Source: Bifidobacterium dentium JCM 1195 = DSM 20436
Lineage (GTDB): Bacteria > Actinomycetota > Actinomycetes > Actinomycetales > Bifidobacteriaceae
Direction: 5' to 3'
Assembly (NCBI RefSeq): GCF_001042595.1
Contig: NZ_AP012326.1
Coordinates: forward strand, 1,550,001-1,614,000
Length of the DNA: 64,000 bases
Made by a program: the position numbers and the translations under genes. Positions within the stretch are counted from its first letter, which is position 1. Each line of letters starts with the position of its first letter. Of this stretch, positions 1 to 8,438 are shown piece after piece. The notes beneath the pieces were generated by a model. It was not told the origin of the DNA. It did not search any database and saw nothing but the letters and a program-made list of their open reading frames with translations.

Positions 1-549
1 TCGTTCACCGGGCATGCCACGCATTGTGGTGTCGGCGGCAGGGCATCCACCATGCATGATTGTCGGCGTAGCTACGATCAGGCCGTGGCCGCGCTGCGCT
101 GGGGCATCACGGCCCATGCTTCGCCACGGCCGGCATCCGATGAACGTGATAATGCCTCGCCCCGTACACGGATCGCATCAACGGAGCTTCAACATTGCGA
201 TGACGAAAACACGAGTCTCTCGACTTTCACCCGATACGAGGACCTCGACTTGGGGCTCATAGTTCCCGTAATTCCTCCGGAACAGGCGCAGGCGCTAACG
301 CGATTGGTGTTCGGTGGGCTGGACGATGGCGTGATCGACGCATACGAGATTACGTTCGATGCCTACACACGGCATAACGGCAGCATTAGCGCCGCCGCCA
401 AGGAGCTGTTCCTCCACAAAAACACGATGCAGAACCATCTGAACCGCATCGCCGCCATCACCGGTTACAATCCGCGCAATCTCAACGATCACACCATTCT
501 GGCGCTGGCATTTCTTCTGCGTAGGCACAACAGCCGTTGTCTACGCTGA
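1..549 (+). CDS. CdaR/PucR-type transcriptional regulator, C-terminal part (5' end outside window)
   Basis: The frame is open from base 1, so the true start lies left of the window and only the C-terminal part is present. Early residues (GVGGRAST...SYDQAVAALR) resemble the linker before the helix-turn-helix of sugar-diacid regulators. The end carries a PucR/CdaR-type HTH (NGSISAAAKELFLHKNTMQNHLNRI, read here in two parts: NGSISAAAKELFLHKN and TMQNHLNRI) followed by the usual region starting GYNPRNL. Proteins of this family are DNA-binding activators or repressors of catabolic genes. The target cannot be told because the sensor half and upstream neighbours are missing. The family call is firm; the specific role is not. 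Confidence 0.75.
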   Translation, partial: SFTGHATHCGVGGRASTMHDCRRSYDQAVAALRWGITAHASPRPASDERDNASPRTRIASTELQHCDDENTSLSTFTRYEDLDLGLIVPVIPPEQAQALTRLVFGGLDDGVIDAYEITFDAYTRHNGSISAAAKELFLHKNTMQNHLNRIAAITGYNPRNLNDHTILALAFLLRRHNSRCLR

Positions 550-574
550 ACGGGGCAGGACTGGACGAATCGGA

Positions 575-799
575 TCAGACCGAATCGGGCCGGTCGTCAG
601 TGGAATCCTTCGAATCCTCCGACCAGCGCTTCCATTCGCGGTCCTGTTCTTCCCATTTGAGATTGCGCTCCTGCACGATCTTCCATGCGTCAAGCGCGTC
701 CTCACGGGTTTTGTACGGGCCCATGCGATGGCTGGCCGGAGAGACCATGCCCAGCTCAGGCTGCTCGGTCACCGTGTTAAAGTACCACTGCTTTTCCAT
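575..799 (-). CDS. Small conserved actinobacterial protein (SPOR-domain-like annotation)
   Basis: This encodes a 74-residue charged protein. Its pattern (WYFNTVTEQPELG, RMGPYKTREDALDAWKIV, a Trp/Glu/Asp-rich tail) matches a short actinobacterial family that databases label SPOR-domain-containing or, doubtfully, methionine aminopeptidase-associated. Two ATGs lie close together (805 and 799). The AAGGAG motif directly abuts the first and sits seven bases before the second, so 799 was chosen. A longer reading from 931 runs into the nadE reading frame and is unlikely. The function is unknown. It lies downstream of nadE on the same strand with a gap of under 30 bases, so co-transcription is likely. 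Confidence 0.7.
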   Translation of the reverse strand: MEKQWYFNTVTEQPELGMVSPASHRMGPYKTREDALDAWKIVQERNLKWEEQDREWKRWSEDSKDSTDDRPDSV

Positions 800-827
800 A
801 TCCATACTCCTTGACTCGCTTTGCCGT

Positions 828-2525
828 CTACTCACGGAAGGCGTTGGTGATTGGCAACCGGCGATCGCGTCCGAATGCGAGTGCGGTGACCTTCGGCCCC
901 AACGGATACTGGCGGCGCTTCCATTCGGCACGGTCCACCAAGCGCATCACCGTGTCGATGGTGGCTTCGTCGAAGCCATCGGCCAGCAGGTCGGCGCGAC
1001 CGTGCGCATGCTCGATGTACATGGCGAGCACCTGATCGAGCAACGCATATTCAGGAAGCGAATCGGAATCCTTCTGACCTGGGCGCAGTTCGGCGCTCGG
1101 CGCCTTCTCGATCGAATTGACGGGAATCATCACGCCGTCGGGCAACGGAACGCCAGCCGAACCGGATTCATTACCGACGACATGCAGCCCGCCGATACCC
1201 ATGCCTGCGGCGGCCGCCTTGTTACGCCAACGGGAAATCTCCCAGACGCGCGTCTTGAGCAGATCCTTGATCGGAGCATAGCCGCCGACCGCATCACCGT
1301 AGATCGTGGAATAGCCGCAGGCGAGTTCAGATTTGTTCCCGGTGGCCACCGCAAGCAGACCCTTGGAATTCGAATAGGCCATCACGATCACGCCACGGAT
1401 GCGGGCCTGCAGGTTTTCAGCCGCCACGCCTTCCAGATCAAGCTGCTTCTGATAGGCCACGAACAGCGGTTCGATGGGCTGGATGTCGTAATGCGCGCCG
1501 ATGTTGTTCGCCAGATCGGCCGCATCGTCCTTGGAACCATCGGATGAGTACATGCTCGGCATGGAAATGCCGTACACGTTGTTGCCACCGACCGCGTCGG
1601 CCGCCATGGCCGCCACCAGCGCGGAGTCGATGCCGCCGGACAGACCGAGGCACACACCCTTGAAATGGTTCTTGGCCATGTAGTCCTTCAATCCCAATAC
1701 GCACGCAGTGTACACCTCTTCGTCGGGATCGGGTTTGTCCGCGATGACGCCAACGCTCTGGCGTTCGGCGGTGGTATCGAGGTCGAAGAGCGCCAGGTCC
1801 TCCATGAACATAGGCGAGCGCTGTAGCAACGTGCCGTCGGCATCGACGGTGAAGCTGCCGCCATCGAACACGAGATCGTCCTGTCCTCCGACCTGGTTGA
1901 GGTAGATCATCGGCGCGTTTACCTCGGCCGCACGCCGCACCGCCAAGTCGAAGCGAGTGTCGGTTTTGCCCTCCTCATACGGCGAACCGTTCATGGTCAG
2001 CAACAGGTCGATGTCCTGTTTGGCGAGTTCTGCGACCGGGCCGCCGTCCTGCCAGATATCCTCGCAGATGGCCACGCCGATACGCGCACCGTCCACGTCG
2101 AGCACCATGGACTTGTTGCCCGGGCTGAAGATGCGGAATTCGTCGAATACACCGTAGTTGGGCAGGAAGTGTTTGTCATAGCCGGCCCAGACCACGCCAT
2201 CGTGCAGCACGACGAGTCGGTTGCGTGGTTTGGAGTTCTCACGGTCGGTGCCCACGGTGCCGACCACCACGAACAGGTCATCGAGCCCATCTGCGGCGAG
2301 TTCGGTGGCAAGCCAGTTGGCTTTGTCCCATGCGGCCTTGCGGAAGGTGCCGCGGAGGGCCAGATCCTCGATCGGATAGCCGGTCAGGGTCATTTCCGGG
2401 AACACGACCACCTTGGCGTGCTGTGCTGCGGCCAGATGCGCGTAGTGCATGACCTTGTCGGCGTTGGCGTCAAGGTCTCCTACGCAGGTGTCGATTTGAG
2501 CGAGGGCGAAACGAATGTCAGTCAT
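828..2525 (-). CDS. nadE: Glutamine-dependent NAD+ synthetase
   Basis: NadE catalyses the last step of NAD synthesis: amidation of nicotinic acid adenine dinucleotide using ammonia taken from glutamine. The 565-residue protein has two parts. An N-terminal nitrilase-type amidase carries the catalytic Glu in VVFPEMTLTGYP (about residue 44) and the Cys in VAICEDIW. The C-terminal synthetase carries the ATP pyrophosphatase loop LGLSGGIDSAL and a downstream ATGNKSE motif. The length fits the bacterial two-domain type. The ATG at 2525 follows a -10-like TAGACT by eight bases with no Shine-Dalgarno, so the mRNA is probably leaderless. Confidence 0.96.
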   Translation of the reverse strand: MTDIRFALAQIDTCVGDLDANADKVMHYAHLAAAQHAKVVVFPEMTLTGYPIEDLALRGTFRKAAWDKANWLATELAADGLDDLFVVVGTVGTDRENSKPRNRLVVLHDGVVWAGYDKHFLPNYGVFDEFRIFSPGNKSMVLDVDGARIGVAICEDIWQDGGPVAELAKQDIDLLLTMNGSPYEEGKTDTRFDLAVRRAAEVNAPMIYLNQVGGQDDLVFDGGSFTVDADGTLLQRSPMFMEDLALFDLDTTAERQSVGVIADKPDPDEEVYTACVLGLKDYMAKNHFKGVCLGLSGGIDSALVAAMAADAVGGNNVYGISMPSMYSSDGSKDDAADLANNIGAHYDIQPIEPLFVAYQKQLDLEGVAAENLQARIRGVIVMAYSNSKGLLAVATGNKSELACGYSTIYGDAVGGYAPIKDLLKTRVWEISRWRNKAAAAGMGIGGLHVVGNESGSAGVPLPDGVMIPVNSIEKAPSAELRPGQKDSDSLPEYALLDQVLAMYIEHAHGRADLLADGFDEATIDTVMRLVDRAEWKRRQYPLGPKVTALAFGRDRRLPITNAFRE

Positions 2526-2533
2526 ACTTGCCT

Positions 2534-2561
2534 AGTCTATTGCGCTGTGCGTATCGTCCAC
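2534..2561 (-). promoter_or_regulatory. Candidate leaderless promoter of nadE
   Basis: On the minus strand GTGGAC (2561-2556), a 16-base spacer and TAGACT (2539-2534) precede the nadE ATG by eight bases. Such spacing puts the transcription start at or one base before the start codon. This is seen in the sequence but not tested. Confidence 0.5.
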
Positions 2562-2562
2562 G

Positions 2563-2607
2563 CGAACGGCGCGCATATGGCATGAAAAACCACACGCGCG
2601 CCGTTCG
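2563..2607 (-). terminator. Stem-loop between the M20 amidohydrolase and nadE
   Basis: A perfect 12-bp inverted repeat (CGAACGGCGCGC, 2563-2574, with 2596-2607) encloses a 21-base loop. It lies between the stop of the amidohydrolase gene and the nadE promoter. There is no clear T-run after it on the minus strand, so it may be an imperfect terminator or an mRNA-stability element. Confidence 0.45.
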
Positions 2608-2633
2608 TCCGCACCATTTCGCCCAGCTCGTCA

Positions 2634-3782
2634 TCATGCGAGCTCGTTCAACACGGTAAGCGCCGCGTTGGCATAGAATTCCACACCGGCCTGCAACGAC
2701 TCGTCGAGACCCACGAAGTTCGGACTGTGCCAATCCGGGCATCCCGCTTCGCCGTTGGATCCGATGAAGGCGAATACCGGCAGCGTGACCTTGCCGTATT
2801 CGCAGAAATCCTCCCCCGCCATCGAAGGACGGATCGGCTCGAGTTGAGCGTATTCGCGCACATCGTCCGCAACGGCCTTGGACAGTCCTTCGTCGGAAAC
2901 AAGAGGATCCTGGAAATCATCCCAATCGATGTCGGCGGTGATACCGTACCCTGCCGCGATGGCGTTGACCTGTTCCGCGAAACGACGGCCGACCATCTCG
3001 CCATCGGACTTGTGGAAGTATCGTACGGTACCTTGGAAGCTGGCCTTATCGGGCACCACGTTCCACACATGGCCGCCGTGCAGTTCGGTGATCGACAGTA
3101 CGAGCGGGTGGAATGGCGAGACGTTGCGGCTCACGATGGTCTGCAATGCCAGAATCATCGTGGCGAGCGCCTCGATCGGGCCGGTGCCCTTGTGCGGGTA
3201 GCCGGCGTGTGTTCCGGTGGCGTGCAGGGTCACGTGGAATTTCACGCAGCCCGCCATCATCGGTTCGGGGCCGATGGCCACCTGTCCCGGCGCATAGTTC
3301 GGATTGTTATGCGCGCCGATGGCCGCCGAGACATCGCTCAGCAGTCCGGCGTCAATCATGGCACGGGCACCGGTTCCCGTCTCTTCGGAAGGCTGGAACA
3401 GCAGTTTGACGGAACCCTTGATCTGCTTGCGATGCTTGGCGAGCCAGAATGCGGCGCCAAGAAGATACGACATATGCAGGTCGTGCCCGCATCCATGCAT
3501 CACGCCGTCGTTCACGGATGCGAACGGTAGGCCGGTATCCTCCTGAATCGGCAGACCGTCGATATCGGCGCGCAGGGCGATGCGCGGACCGGGTTCGACG
3601 CCGCGTATCAGGGCGACGACGCCTGATTCCAGAGGATTGTTCAGGATTTCGATGTCATGTGCCCGGAGCAGCTTCTCAATGTAGGCACTGGTCTCATACT
3701 CCTTGAAACTGCGCTCGGGGTGGGCGTGCAGATGGTGTCGGATTGCTATCAGTTCCGGCGTGATTTCGATGTGTTCGGTCAT
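2634..3782 (-). CDS. M20-family amidohydrolase (N-acyl-amino-acid / aminoacylase type)
   Basis: The 382-residue protein has the M20D pattern: HHLHAHPERSFKEYET near the start, the metal-binding motif HGCGHDLHMS, the catalytic-Glu region FQPSEETGTGARAM, and the late GEDFCEYG motif. Members hydrolyse N-acyl or amidino bonds on amino acids (hippurate, N-acetyl amino acids, indole-acetyl conjugates). It follows metI by 42 bases on the same strand, downstream of a methionine-type ABC transporter, so it may release an amino acid from an imported N-acyl derivative. That substrate idea is inference. A cytoplasmic location is likely because no signal peptide is seen. Confidence 0.88.
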   Translation of the reverse strand: MTEHIEITPELIAIRHHLHAHPERSFKEYETSAYIEKLLRAHDIEILNNPLESGVVALIRGVEPGPRIALRADIDGLPIQEDTGLPFASVNDGVMHGCGHDLHMSYLLGAAFWLAKHRKQIKGSVKLLFQPSEETGTGARAMIDAGLLSDVSAAIGAHNNPNYAPGQVAIGPEPMMAGCVKFHVTLHATGTHAGYPHKGTGPIEALATMILALQTIVSRNVSPFHPLVLSITELHGGHVWNVVPDKASFQGTVRYFHKSDGEMVGRRFAEQVNAIAAGYGITADIDWDDFQDPLVSDEGLSKAVADDVREYAQLEPIRPSMAGEDFCEYGKVTLPVFAFIGSNGEAGCPDWHSPNFVGLDESLQAGVEFYANAALTVLNELA

Positions 3783-3824
3783 TTTCCCGCGAACTCCTTG
3801 TCTTCTTCCGCGCGACAGACGGCG

Positions 3825-4514
3825 TCAACGCTTCAGCAGGTGCCTGGCGATGGAATTGGCGATGCCCTGCACAACCTGCACAAGCACAATCATAATGATG
3901 ACCGCGGTCCATGTGACGGTTTGGTCGAATTTCTGGTAGCCATAGGCGATGGCGAAATTGCCCAAGCCGCCACCGCCGATGTAGCCCGCCATCGCAGACA
4001 TGTCAAGAACGCCGATGAACAGGAATGCGTAGGCGAGAATCAGCGGCGCCAACGCTTCCGGAATCAGCACGGTACGTACGATGGTCGGTTTCGAGGCACC
4101 CATGGAACGGGCCGCCTCGATGACGCCTGGATCAACTGGGACGAGATTCTGTTCGACCAAACGCGACGTAGCGACCGTGCACATGATGATCATCGGGAAA
4201 ATCGCCGCGACTGTGCCGATGGACGTGCCCACCACCTTGATGGTCAGCGGCTGCATGGCCGCAAGGAAGATGATGAATGGAATCGGGCGAATGATATTCA
4301 CGATCACATCCAGGATGCGGTAGAGTACCGCGTTTTCGAATAGATTGCCCGGCCTGGTGCCATACAACACCACACCGAGAATCAGCCCGAGGAATCCGCC
4401 GACCACCAGTGTGATCAGCACCATCTCAAGGGTCTGCCCGATCGACTCGAACAGCAGCGGCCTCAGCACGCTCCAATCGCTGCGACTTGCCAGAACGATA
4501 CCTTCTTGCGTCAT
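3825..4514 (-). CDS. metI: Methionine-type ABC transporter permease MetI
   Basis: This is the membrane permease of a MetNIQ-type importer. The 229-residue protein has five or so hydrophobic helices and the EAA-loop region ARSMGASKPTIVRTVLIPEA, which docks onto the ATPase. The operon order (binding protein, ATPase, permease) supports the call. A GTG at 4523 overlaps the metN stop as GTGA, but the AGGAG there abuts it. The same AGGAG stands eight bases before the ATG at 4514, which was preferred. Either start gives tight coupling to metN. Confidence 0.9.
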   Translation of the reverse strand: MTQEGIVLASRSDWSVLRPLLFESIGQTLEMVLITLVVGGFLGLILGVVLYGTRPGNLFENAVLYRILDVIVNIIRPIPFIIFLAAMQPLTIKVVGTSIGTVAAIFPMIIMCTVATSRLVEQNLVPVDPGVIEAARSMGASKPTIVRTVLIPEALAPLILAYAFLFIGVLDMSAMAGYIGGGGLGNFAIAYGYQKFDQTVTWTAVIIMIVLVQVVQGIANSIARHLLKR

Positions 4515-4519
4515 ATCCG

Positions 4520-5659
4520 TCACTCCTGTCCCGCTGTGGCCAAAGCCTGCTCATACGGCACTTGGTCATCCGCCGTGCCGAAATCGATGATGTCGCTGTT
4601 CCGTGCAAGTTCGGCAAGGAACGCGTCAACGCCGTCACCCGAAAATTCGTATGTGATGGCGCCGATGGCGACGCCGCGCACCGTGTCGATGCCGCCGTAC
4701 TGCAGACTGCTGTGTATGCCGTGTTCGGCAATCAGCTGGGAGATGTTCTGCCCGGAAGCGCCGATGACCGAGCCGTCCACGGCGTCGGTCACATCATGCT
4801 GACGGATCAGCACGGTGACGATGTGCCCCGGACATTGCGCATGCAGACGTTCCACCCGGGATTTCTCGGGAATGCCACTGACCGCAGTGGAGATGAACCT
4901 TTTGGTGACTTTCTGGCGCGGCGCCGCGAACACGTCATACACGTCGCCTCGCTCCACCACTTTGCCGGAGCTCATGACCGCCACACGATTGGCGATCTGC
5001 TGCACGACATTCATCTGGTGAGTGATCAGCACGATGGTTACGCCCAATTCTTCGTTGACACGCCTGAGCAGGGACAGCACCTCCATGGTGGTTTCGGGAT
5101 CCAACGCACTTGTCGCCTCATCCGCAAGCAGAATCTTCGGATTGGTGGCCAGGGCCCTGGCGATGCCGACACGCTGTTTCTGGCCTCCGGACAGTTGCGA
5201 CGGATACTTGTTCGCATGCTCGCTGAGGCCGACGAATTCAAGCAGTTGCGAGACTCGTCTGTCCTGATAATCCTTACGCCAATGATCAAGCTGCAACGGG
5301 TAGGCGATGTTCTGTGCCACCGTCTTGGTGGAAAACAGGTTGAACTGTTGGAAGATCATGCCGATCTTCTGACGAATCGGCCGCAACTTGGCCTCGCTGA
5401 GTGCGGATACCTCGGTGTCAAGCACGGTGACGGTTCCCGACGTAGGCTTCTCCAAGGCATTGATCAATCGCACCAGCGTCGACTTGCCGGCACCGGAATA
5501 GCCGATGATGCCGAAGATGTCGCCTTCGTTGATGGTCAGGCTTACATCGTCCACCGCGCGTGCGACCGTAGCGCCTCTGCCTGATGCGGCATTGCCGCCG
5601 CGCTGTTTGAATTCCTTGACCACGTGGTCAAAGACGATAATCGGGGTAGGTTCTGTCAT
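4520..5659 (-). CDS. metN: Methionine-type ABC transporter ATP-binding protein MetN
   Basis: This is the ATPase that drives a MetNIQ-type importer. The sequence shows Walker A (GYSGAGKSTL), Q-loop (FQQFNLFSTKTV), ABC signature (LSGGQKQRVGIARAL) and Walker B (ILLADEATSAL) in the first 230 residues. A C-terminal region of about 80 residues corresponds to the NIL regulatory domain that, in characterised MetN proteins, binds methionine and inhibits transport when the cell has enough. The total of 379 residues is slightly longer than usual. The start at 5659 has GAAAG seven bases upstream. The gene is coupled to metI. Confidence 0.93.
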   Translation of the reverse strand: MTEPTPIIVFDHVVKEFKQRGGNAASGRGATVARAVDDVSLTINEGDIFGIIGYSGAGKSTLVRLINALEKPTSGTVTVLDTEVSALSEAKLRPIRQKIGMIFQQFNLFSTKTVAQNIAYPLQLDHWRKDYQDRRVSQLLEFVGLSEHANKYPSQLSGGQKQRVGIARALATNPKILLADEATSALDPETTMEVLSLLRRVNEELGVTIVLITHQMNVVQQIANRVAVMSSGKVVERGDVYDVFAAPRQKVTKRFISTAVSGIPEKSRVERLHAQCPGHIVTVLIRQHDVTDAVDGSVIGASGQNISQLIAEHGIHSSLQYGGIDTVRGVAIGAITYEFSGDGVDAFLAELARNSDIIDFGTADDQVPYEQALATAGQE

Positions 5660-5733
5660 ACTGTCACTTTCGTTGGGAACGACTCGGCGTATGCACCGGT
5701 TTCAGATGCCACCGGCATCTCATCATAACGAGA

Positions 5734-5764
5734 GGAAGCCCCCTCGAGACACGAGGGAGCTTCC
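5734..5764 (-). terminator. Stem-loop between metQ and metN
   Basis: Thirteen-base arms (5734-5746 and 5752-5764, one G-U-type mismatch) surround a five-base loop in the metQ-metN gap. There is only a weak T-run after it on the minus strand. Such a hairpin could stop part of the transcripts or protect the metQ mRNA, giving more binding protein than transporter. Confidence 0.55.
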
Positions 5765-5774
5765 CCATACGAAA

Positions 5775-6746
5775 TCACTTGACTTCCTTGGCTTCCTTTT
5801 CGATCTTCTGCAGGTAGCTCTGCAGGTCAGAGGCGCTGAACTTGTCGGCGAACACCGCGGTACCGCCGGAATTCTCCTGTAGCTTGTCAAGCACGTCTTG
5901 GGTCTGGAAGATCTCGACGACCTTCTTGTAGACCTCATTGTTCACATCGGCCTTGCGGGTGGCGAAGATGTTGATGTACGGACGTGCCTCCTCGGATTCG
6001 GCATCATCCTGATAGATGGCATCGGAGGCTTTCAGACCGGCATCGGAAACGTAATCGTTGTTGATCACACCGGCGGCGACCTGCGGGTCCTTCAGGGAAT
6101 TGGCGACCTGCTCGGCCTTCAGCGGAGTGACTTTCACCTTCGACTTCGCCTCATCGATGTCCTGCGGAGTGGAGAACGGCGTCCAATCACCCTTCAACGT
6201 GACCAGACCTGCGGCCTTCAGCACGCCGATGGCACGTGCCTGATTGGTTTCATCGTTGGGAATCGGCACGGTGGAGCCATCGGGAATGTCCTTGACATCC
6301 TTGTATTTGGTGGAGTAGATGCCCAGCGGGTAGATGGCCACACCGCCGATCGGCTGCAGATCCTTGTTGTTCTGCACGTTGTAGTTCGCCAGATACAGAA
6401 GGTGCTGGAATTCGTTGAGGTCAAGCTCACCGGAATCCACCGCAGGATTTTCGGACGTATAGTCCTGGAAATCAACGATCTTGACATACAGTCCGGCTTC
6501 TTTGGCCTTTTTCTGGAATTCCACCCACTGCGGGTCGGTGGCCCCCACCACGCCGATCTTCACCGGATTGGATTCGGTGCCCTTGGCATCGGCCGTCTTG
6601 GAGCCGTTCACCACACGCAGGCCGAAGAATCCACCCACCGCCACCAGAACGACCACGATTGCGGCGATGATGATGTTGCGAACGGTGTGATTGACACGCA
6701 CCGGTTCTTCCGGAGCCCCGTTCGGTTGTTGAATCGAAGATGTCAT
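5775..6746 (-). CDS. metQ: MetQ/NlpA-family substrate-binding protein, membrane-anchored
   Basis: This is the extracytoplasmic binding protein of the methionine-type importer. After a short cytoplasmic N-terminus there is one hydrophobic segment (NIIIAAIVVVLVAVGGFFGL, about residues 24-43). The NlpA-type domain follows (VKIGVVGATDPQW, LDLNEFQHLLYLANYN, IPNDETNQARAI, FSASDLQSYLQ). Most MetQ proteins are lipoproteins with a lipobox cysteine. No cysteine is seen near this N-terminus, so it is probably tethered by an uncleaved helix. The exact substrate (methionine, a derivative or a dipeptide) is not proven by sequence. Confidence 0.88.
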   Translation of the reverse strand: MTSSIQQPNGAPEEPVRVNHTVRNIIIAAIVVVLVAVGGFFGLRVVNGSKTADAKGTESNPVKIGVVGATDPQWVEFQKKAKEAGLYVKIVDFQDYTSENPAVDSGELDLNEFQHLLYLANYNVQNNKDLQPIGGVAIYPLGIYSTKYKDVKDIPDGSTVPIPNDETNQARAIGVLKAAGLVTLKGDWTPFSTPQDIDEAKSKVKVTPLKAEQVANSLKDPQVAAGVINNDYVSDAGLKASDAIYQDDAESEEARPYINIFATRKADVNNEVYKKVVEIFQTQDVLDKLQENSGGTAVFADKFSASDLQSYLQKIEKEAKEVK

Positions 6747-6776
6747 GTCTGTCCCTCTCTCTTATGGAATCCTGCT

Positions 6777-6799
6777 CGTGATGTGGCTTCCACATCACG
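6777..6799. promoter_or_regulatory. Perfect palindrome in the metQ leader
   Basis: CGTGATGTGG, a three-base spacer CTT, and CCACATCACG form a 10-bp inverted repeat about 30 bases upstream of the metQ start. As DNA it could be a repressor operator; as RNA it would be a tight hairpin. No SAM-type riboswitch or T-box motif was recognised in this leader. Confidence 0.45.
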
Positions 6800-7023
6800 T
6801 GACGTCCTCTACCATACGGGATGAATTCAGCGGAAAAGGCGGAAATGCAAGGATTTCCTATCGGCGTTCGTTATAGCCTGTATTCAAGGCCAACATTGGC
6901 GCTGTTGGGTGGAAGATTATTTTCGACGCATATGCGTGCACGATTATGCTATCGCGTAGCGTGTTACCCGACCTATGCTTTTCTAGACTGGGCCAGACGG
7001 AATGTTTACGAAAGGTTGTTTCC

Positions 7024-7830
7024 ATGCATGACACCTACGACATCAAGGCGGCGTTTTTCGACATCGACGGCACGTTGACCAGTTTTGTGACGCATGTGGT
7101 ACCGCAATCCACCGTTGACGCGTTGCGAGCGCTGCAGGCCAAAGGCGTGAAGATCTTCATCTGTTCGGGTCGGGCGCCGTCCTACATGGGCGTGGTACTC
7201 AACACGATTCCCGTTACCTTCGACGGCATCGTAGGACTGAATGGCCAATATTGCATGGACAACACCGGACTCTCCTATCGTCACCCGCTCGATCAGGTCG
7301 ACGTGGAAAGAATCACCGCATGGCTGGACGAGCATACGAACGTCATCGCCAACTATGCGGAAAGCGATCACGGGTATTTCAACCGCGTCGACGAGGCGAT
7401 GCGGCAGACATGGAAGAGTCTGGGCAAAACCGCGCCGAAGGTCGATATCTGTGATCCGCATACCCGAATAACGGATCATCCCACTTTCCAGATCAGTCCT
7501 TACGTCGATAGAGCCGTCGAGGCTGAAATCACCGGAATCTGCGACAACGTGCGGGGAGTGCGCTGGCATCCGGATTTCACCGACCTGATTCCCGCCGATG
7601 GCGGCAAGGCGAAGGGCATGCAGGTCATGCTCGAACACTACGGATGGCACCGCGGCAATGCGATTGCCTTCGGTGACGGCGGCAACGATGTAGACATGCT
7701 GGAGTACGCGGGAATCGGCGTGGCCATGGGCAATGCCACCGAAGAGCCGAAACGAGCGGCCGACTACATCACCGACAGTGTGGATGATGCGGGAATAGCC
7801 AACGCCTTGCATCACTTCGCGATTTTGTAA
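7024..7830 (+). CDS. Cof-type HAD-superfamily hydrolase
   Basis: The 268-residue protein is a HAD phosphatase of the Cof subfamily (C2B cap). Motif I is AAFFDIDGTLTSF, motif II is around IFICSGRAP, and motif III/IV is AIAFGDGGNDVDMLEYAG. These enzymes dephosphorylate sugar phosphates, nucleotides or cofactors such as pyridoxal phosphate; the substrate here is unknown. The start at 7024 has GAAAGG nine bases upstream. An in-frame ATG at 6946 lacks such a site. It is divergent from the metQ operon and is the last core gene before the island. Confidence 0.87.
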   Translation: MHDTYDIKAAFFDIDGTLTSFVTHVVPQSTVDALRALQAKGVKIFICSGRAPSYMGVVLNTIPVTFDGIVGLNGQYCMDNTGLSYRHPLDQVDVERITAWLDEHTNVIANYAESDHGYFNRVDEAMRQTWKSLGKTAPKVDICDPHTRITDHPTFQISPYVDRAVEAEITGICDNVRGVRWHPDFTDLIPADGGKAKGMQVMLEHYGWHRGNAIAFGDGGNDVDMLEYAGIGVAMGNATEEPKRAADYITDSVDDAGIANALHHFAIL

Positions 7831-7912
7831 CGGCATCACGTTCGTCACGACTACCGTCACTATCGCATTGTCAATATGAACGGATCGTGCGCCTTGCCCG
7901 TATACGATTACA

Positions 7913-7925
7913 ATCATGCGCACGA
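7913..7925. repeat. Third, partial copy of the island direct repeat
   Basis: The 13 bases ATCATGCGCACGA are identical to the inner part of the 33-bp repeat found at 8171 and 14647. A chance 13-base match this close is unlikely. It may mark an older, degraded attachment site. The rest of 7831-8151 holds no gene I can support; it is probably the original upstream region of the cyclophilin gene. Confidence 0.45.
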
Positions 7926-8151
7926 TTCGAAAGCACCCCTCGCAAATCGAAATCGTGCACGCACAGCATGAGGAAGCCAGCCCTCTTTTCACGCACAGCC
8001 GGCCATTCCGATGCCCATAAACGACAGCGCTCAGCCCATATGCCCCAGATAGCTTACGATTCCGGCGAGCCGCAAGACATCCGTCATCCTTCGTGCCGGT
8101 CGGGAATCCACAATGAATGAAACCTGATGGTCCCGAACCTATGGGAGAATC

Positions 8152-8184
8152 GGGAACCATGACTACTATCATCATGCGCACGAC
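8152..8184. repeat. Left 33-bp direct repeat (candidate attL)
   Basis: It is identical to 14628-14660. It contains the cyclophilin start codon (8159) and first codons. After the repeat the frame continues 12 codons into island sequence and stops at 8224, so only a 21-codon fragment remains. Confidence 0.75.
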
Positions 8185-8437
8185 GCATGATAATCGTGGC
8201 CAACTGTTTTTGGCTTTATTCTAGGGTTTCTGCCCTTGGGAAGTCTGCCGGTTACGCTCGTTTTCCATGAGGCACCTACAGGCACCCGAGAATAATCCAG
8301 GAACACCGCCAACTGCGACTCCAAACGTTTGTCGTTCCCCGGAGCAGTGGCGGACATGGCACACGCCAGGCATTTTCACCGCTGGCTGCAGGCCTTGATC
8401 CTTCGGTTCTTCCGGCACGTCATGTCTTTGCAGCTCT
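8185..8437 (-). pseudogene. Possible N-terminal remnant of an IS256/IS1249-like transposase
   Basis: On the minus strand one frame reads CSQR, a stop, then KCLACAMSATAPGNDKRLES. This resembles the zinc-ribbon start of IS1249-type transposases, where a QRWKC motif is common; the Trp codon would have become a stop. The match ends near the left repeat. The whole stretch has no intact gene. Identification rests on a short motif and is tentative. A small hairpin (GCCAA-6-TTGGC) followed by TTTATT lies at about 8199-8220. Confidence 0.35.
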
Positions 8438-8438
8438 G

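Noticed and set aside
537..1547. 336-residue plus-strand open frame
   Set aside because: It is antisense to nadE and the small neighbouring gene.
6747..7023. SAM riboswitch or T-box upstream of the metQNI operon
   Set aside because: No conserved riboswitch core or T-box sequence could be recognised; only a short palindrome is present.
7006..8181. 391-residue minus-strand open frame
   Set aside because: It is the antisense of the HAD phosphatase gene plus intergenic DNA, has no recognisable domain, and has low-complexity composition typical of a GC-rich shadow.
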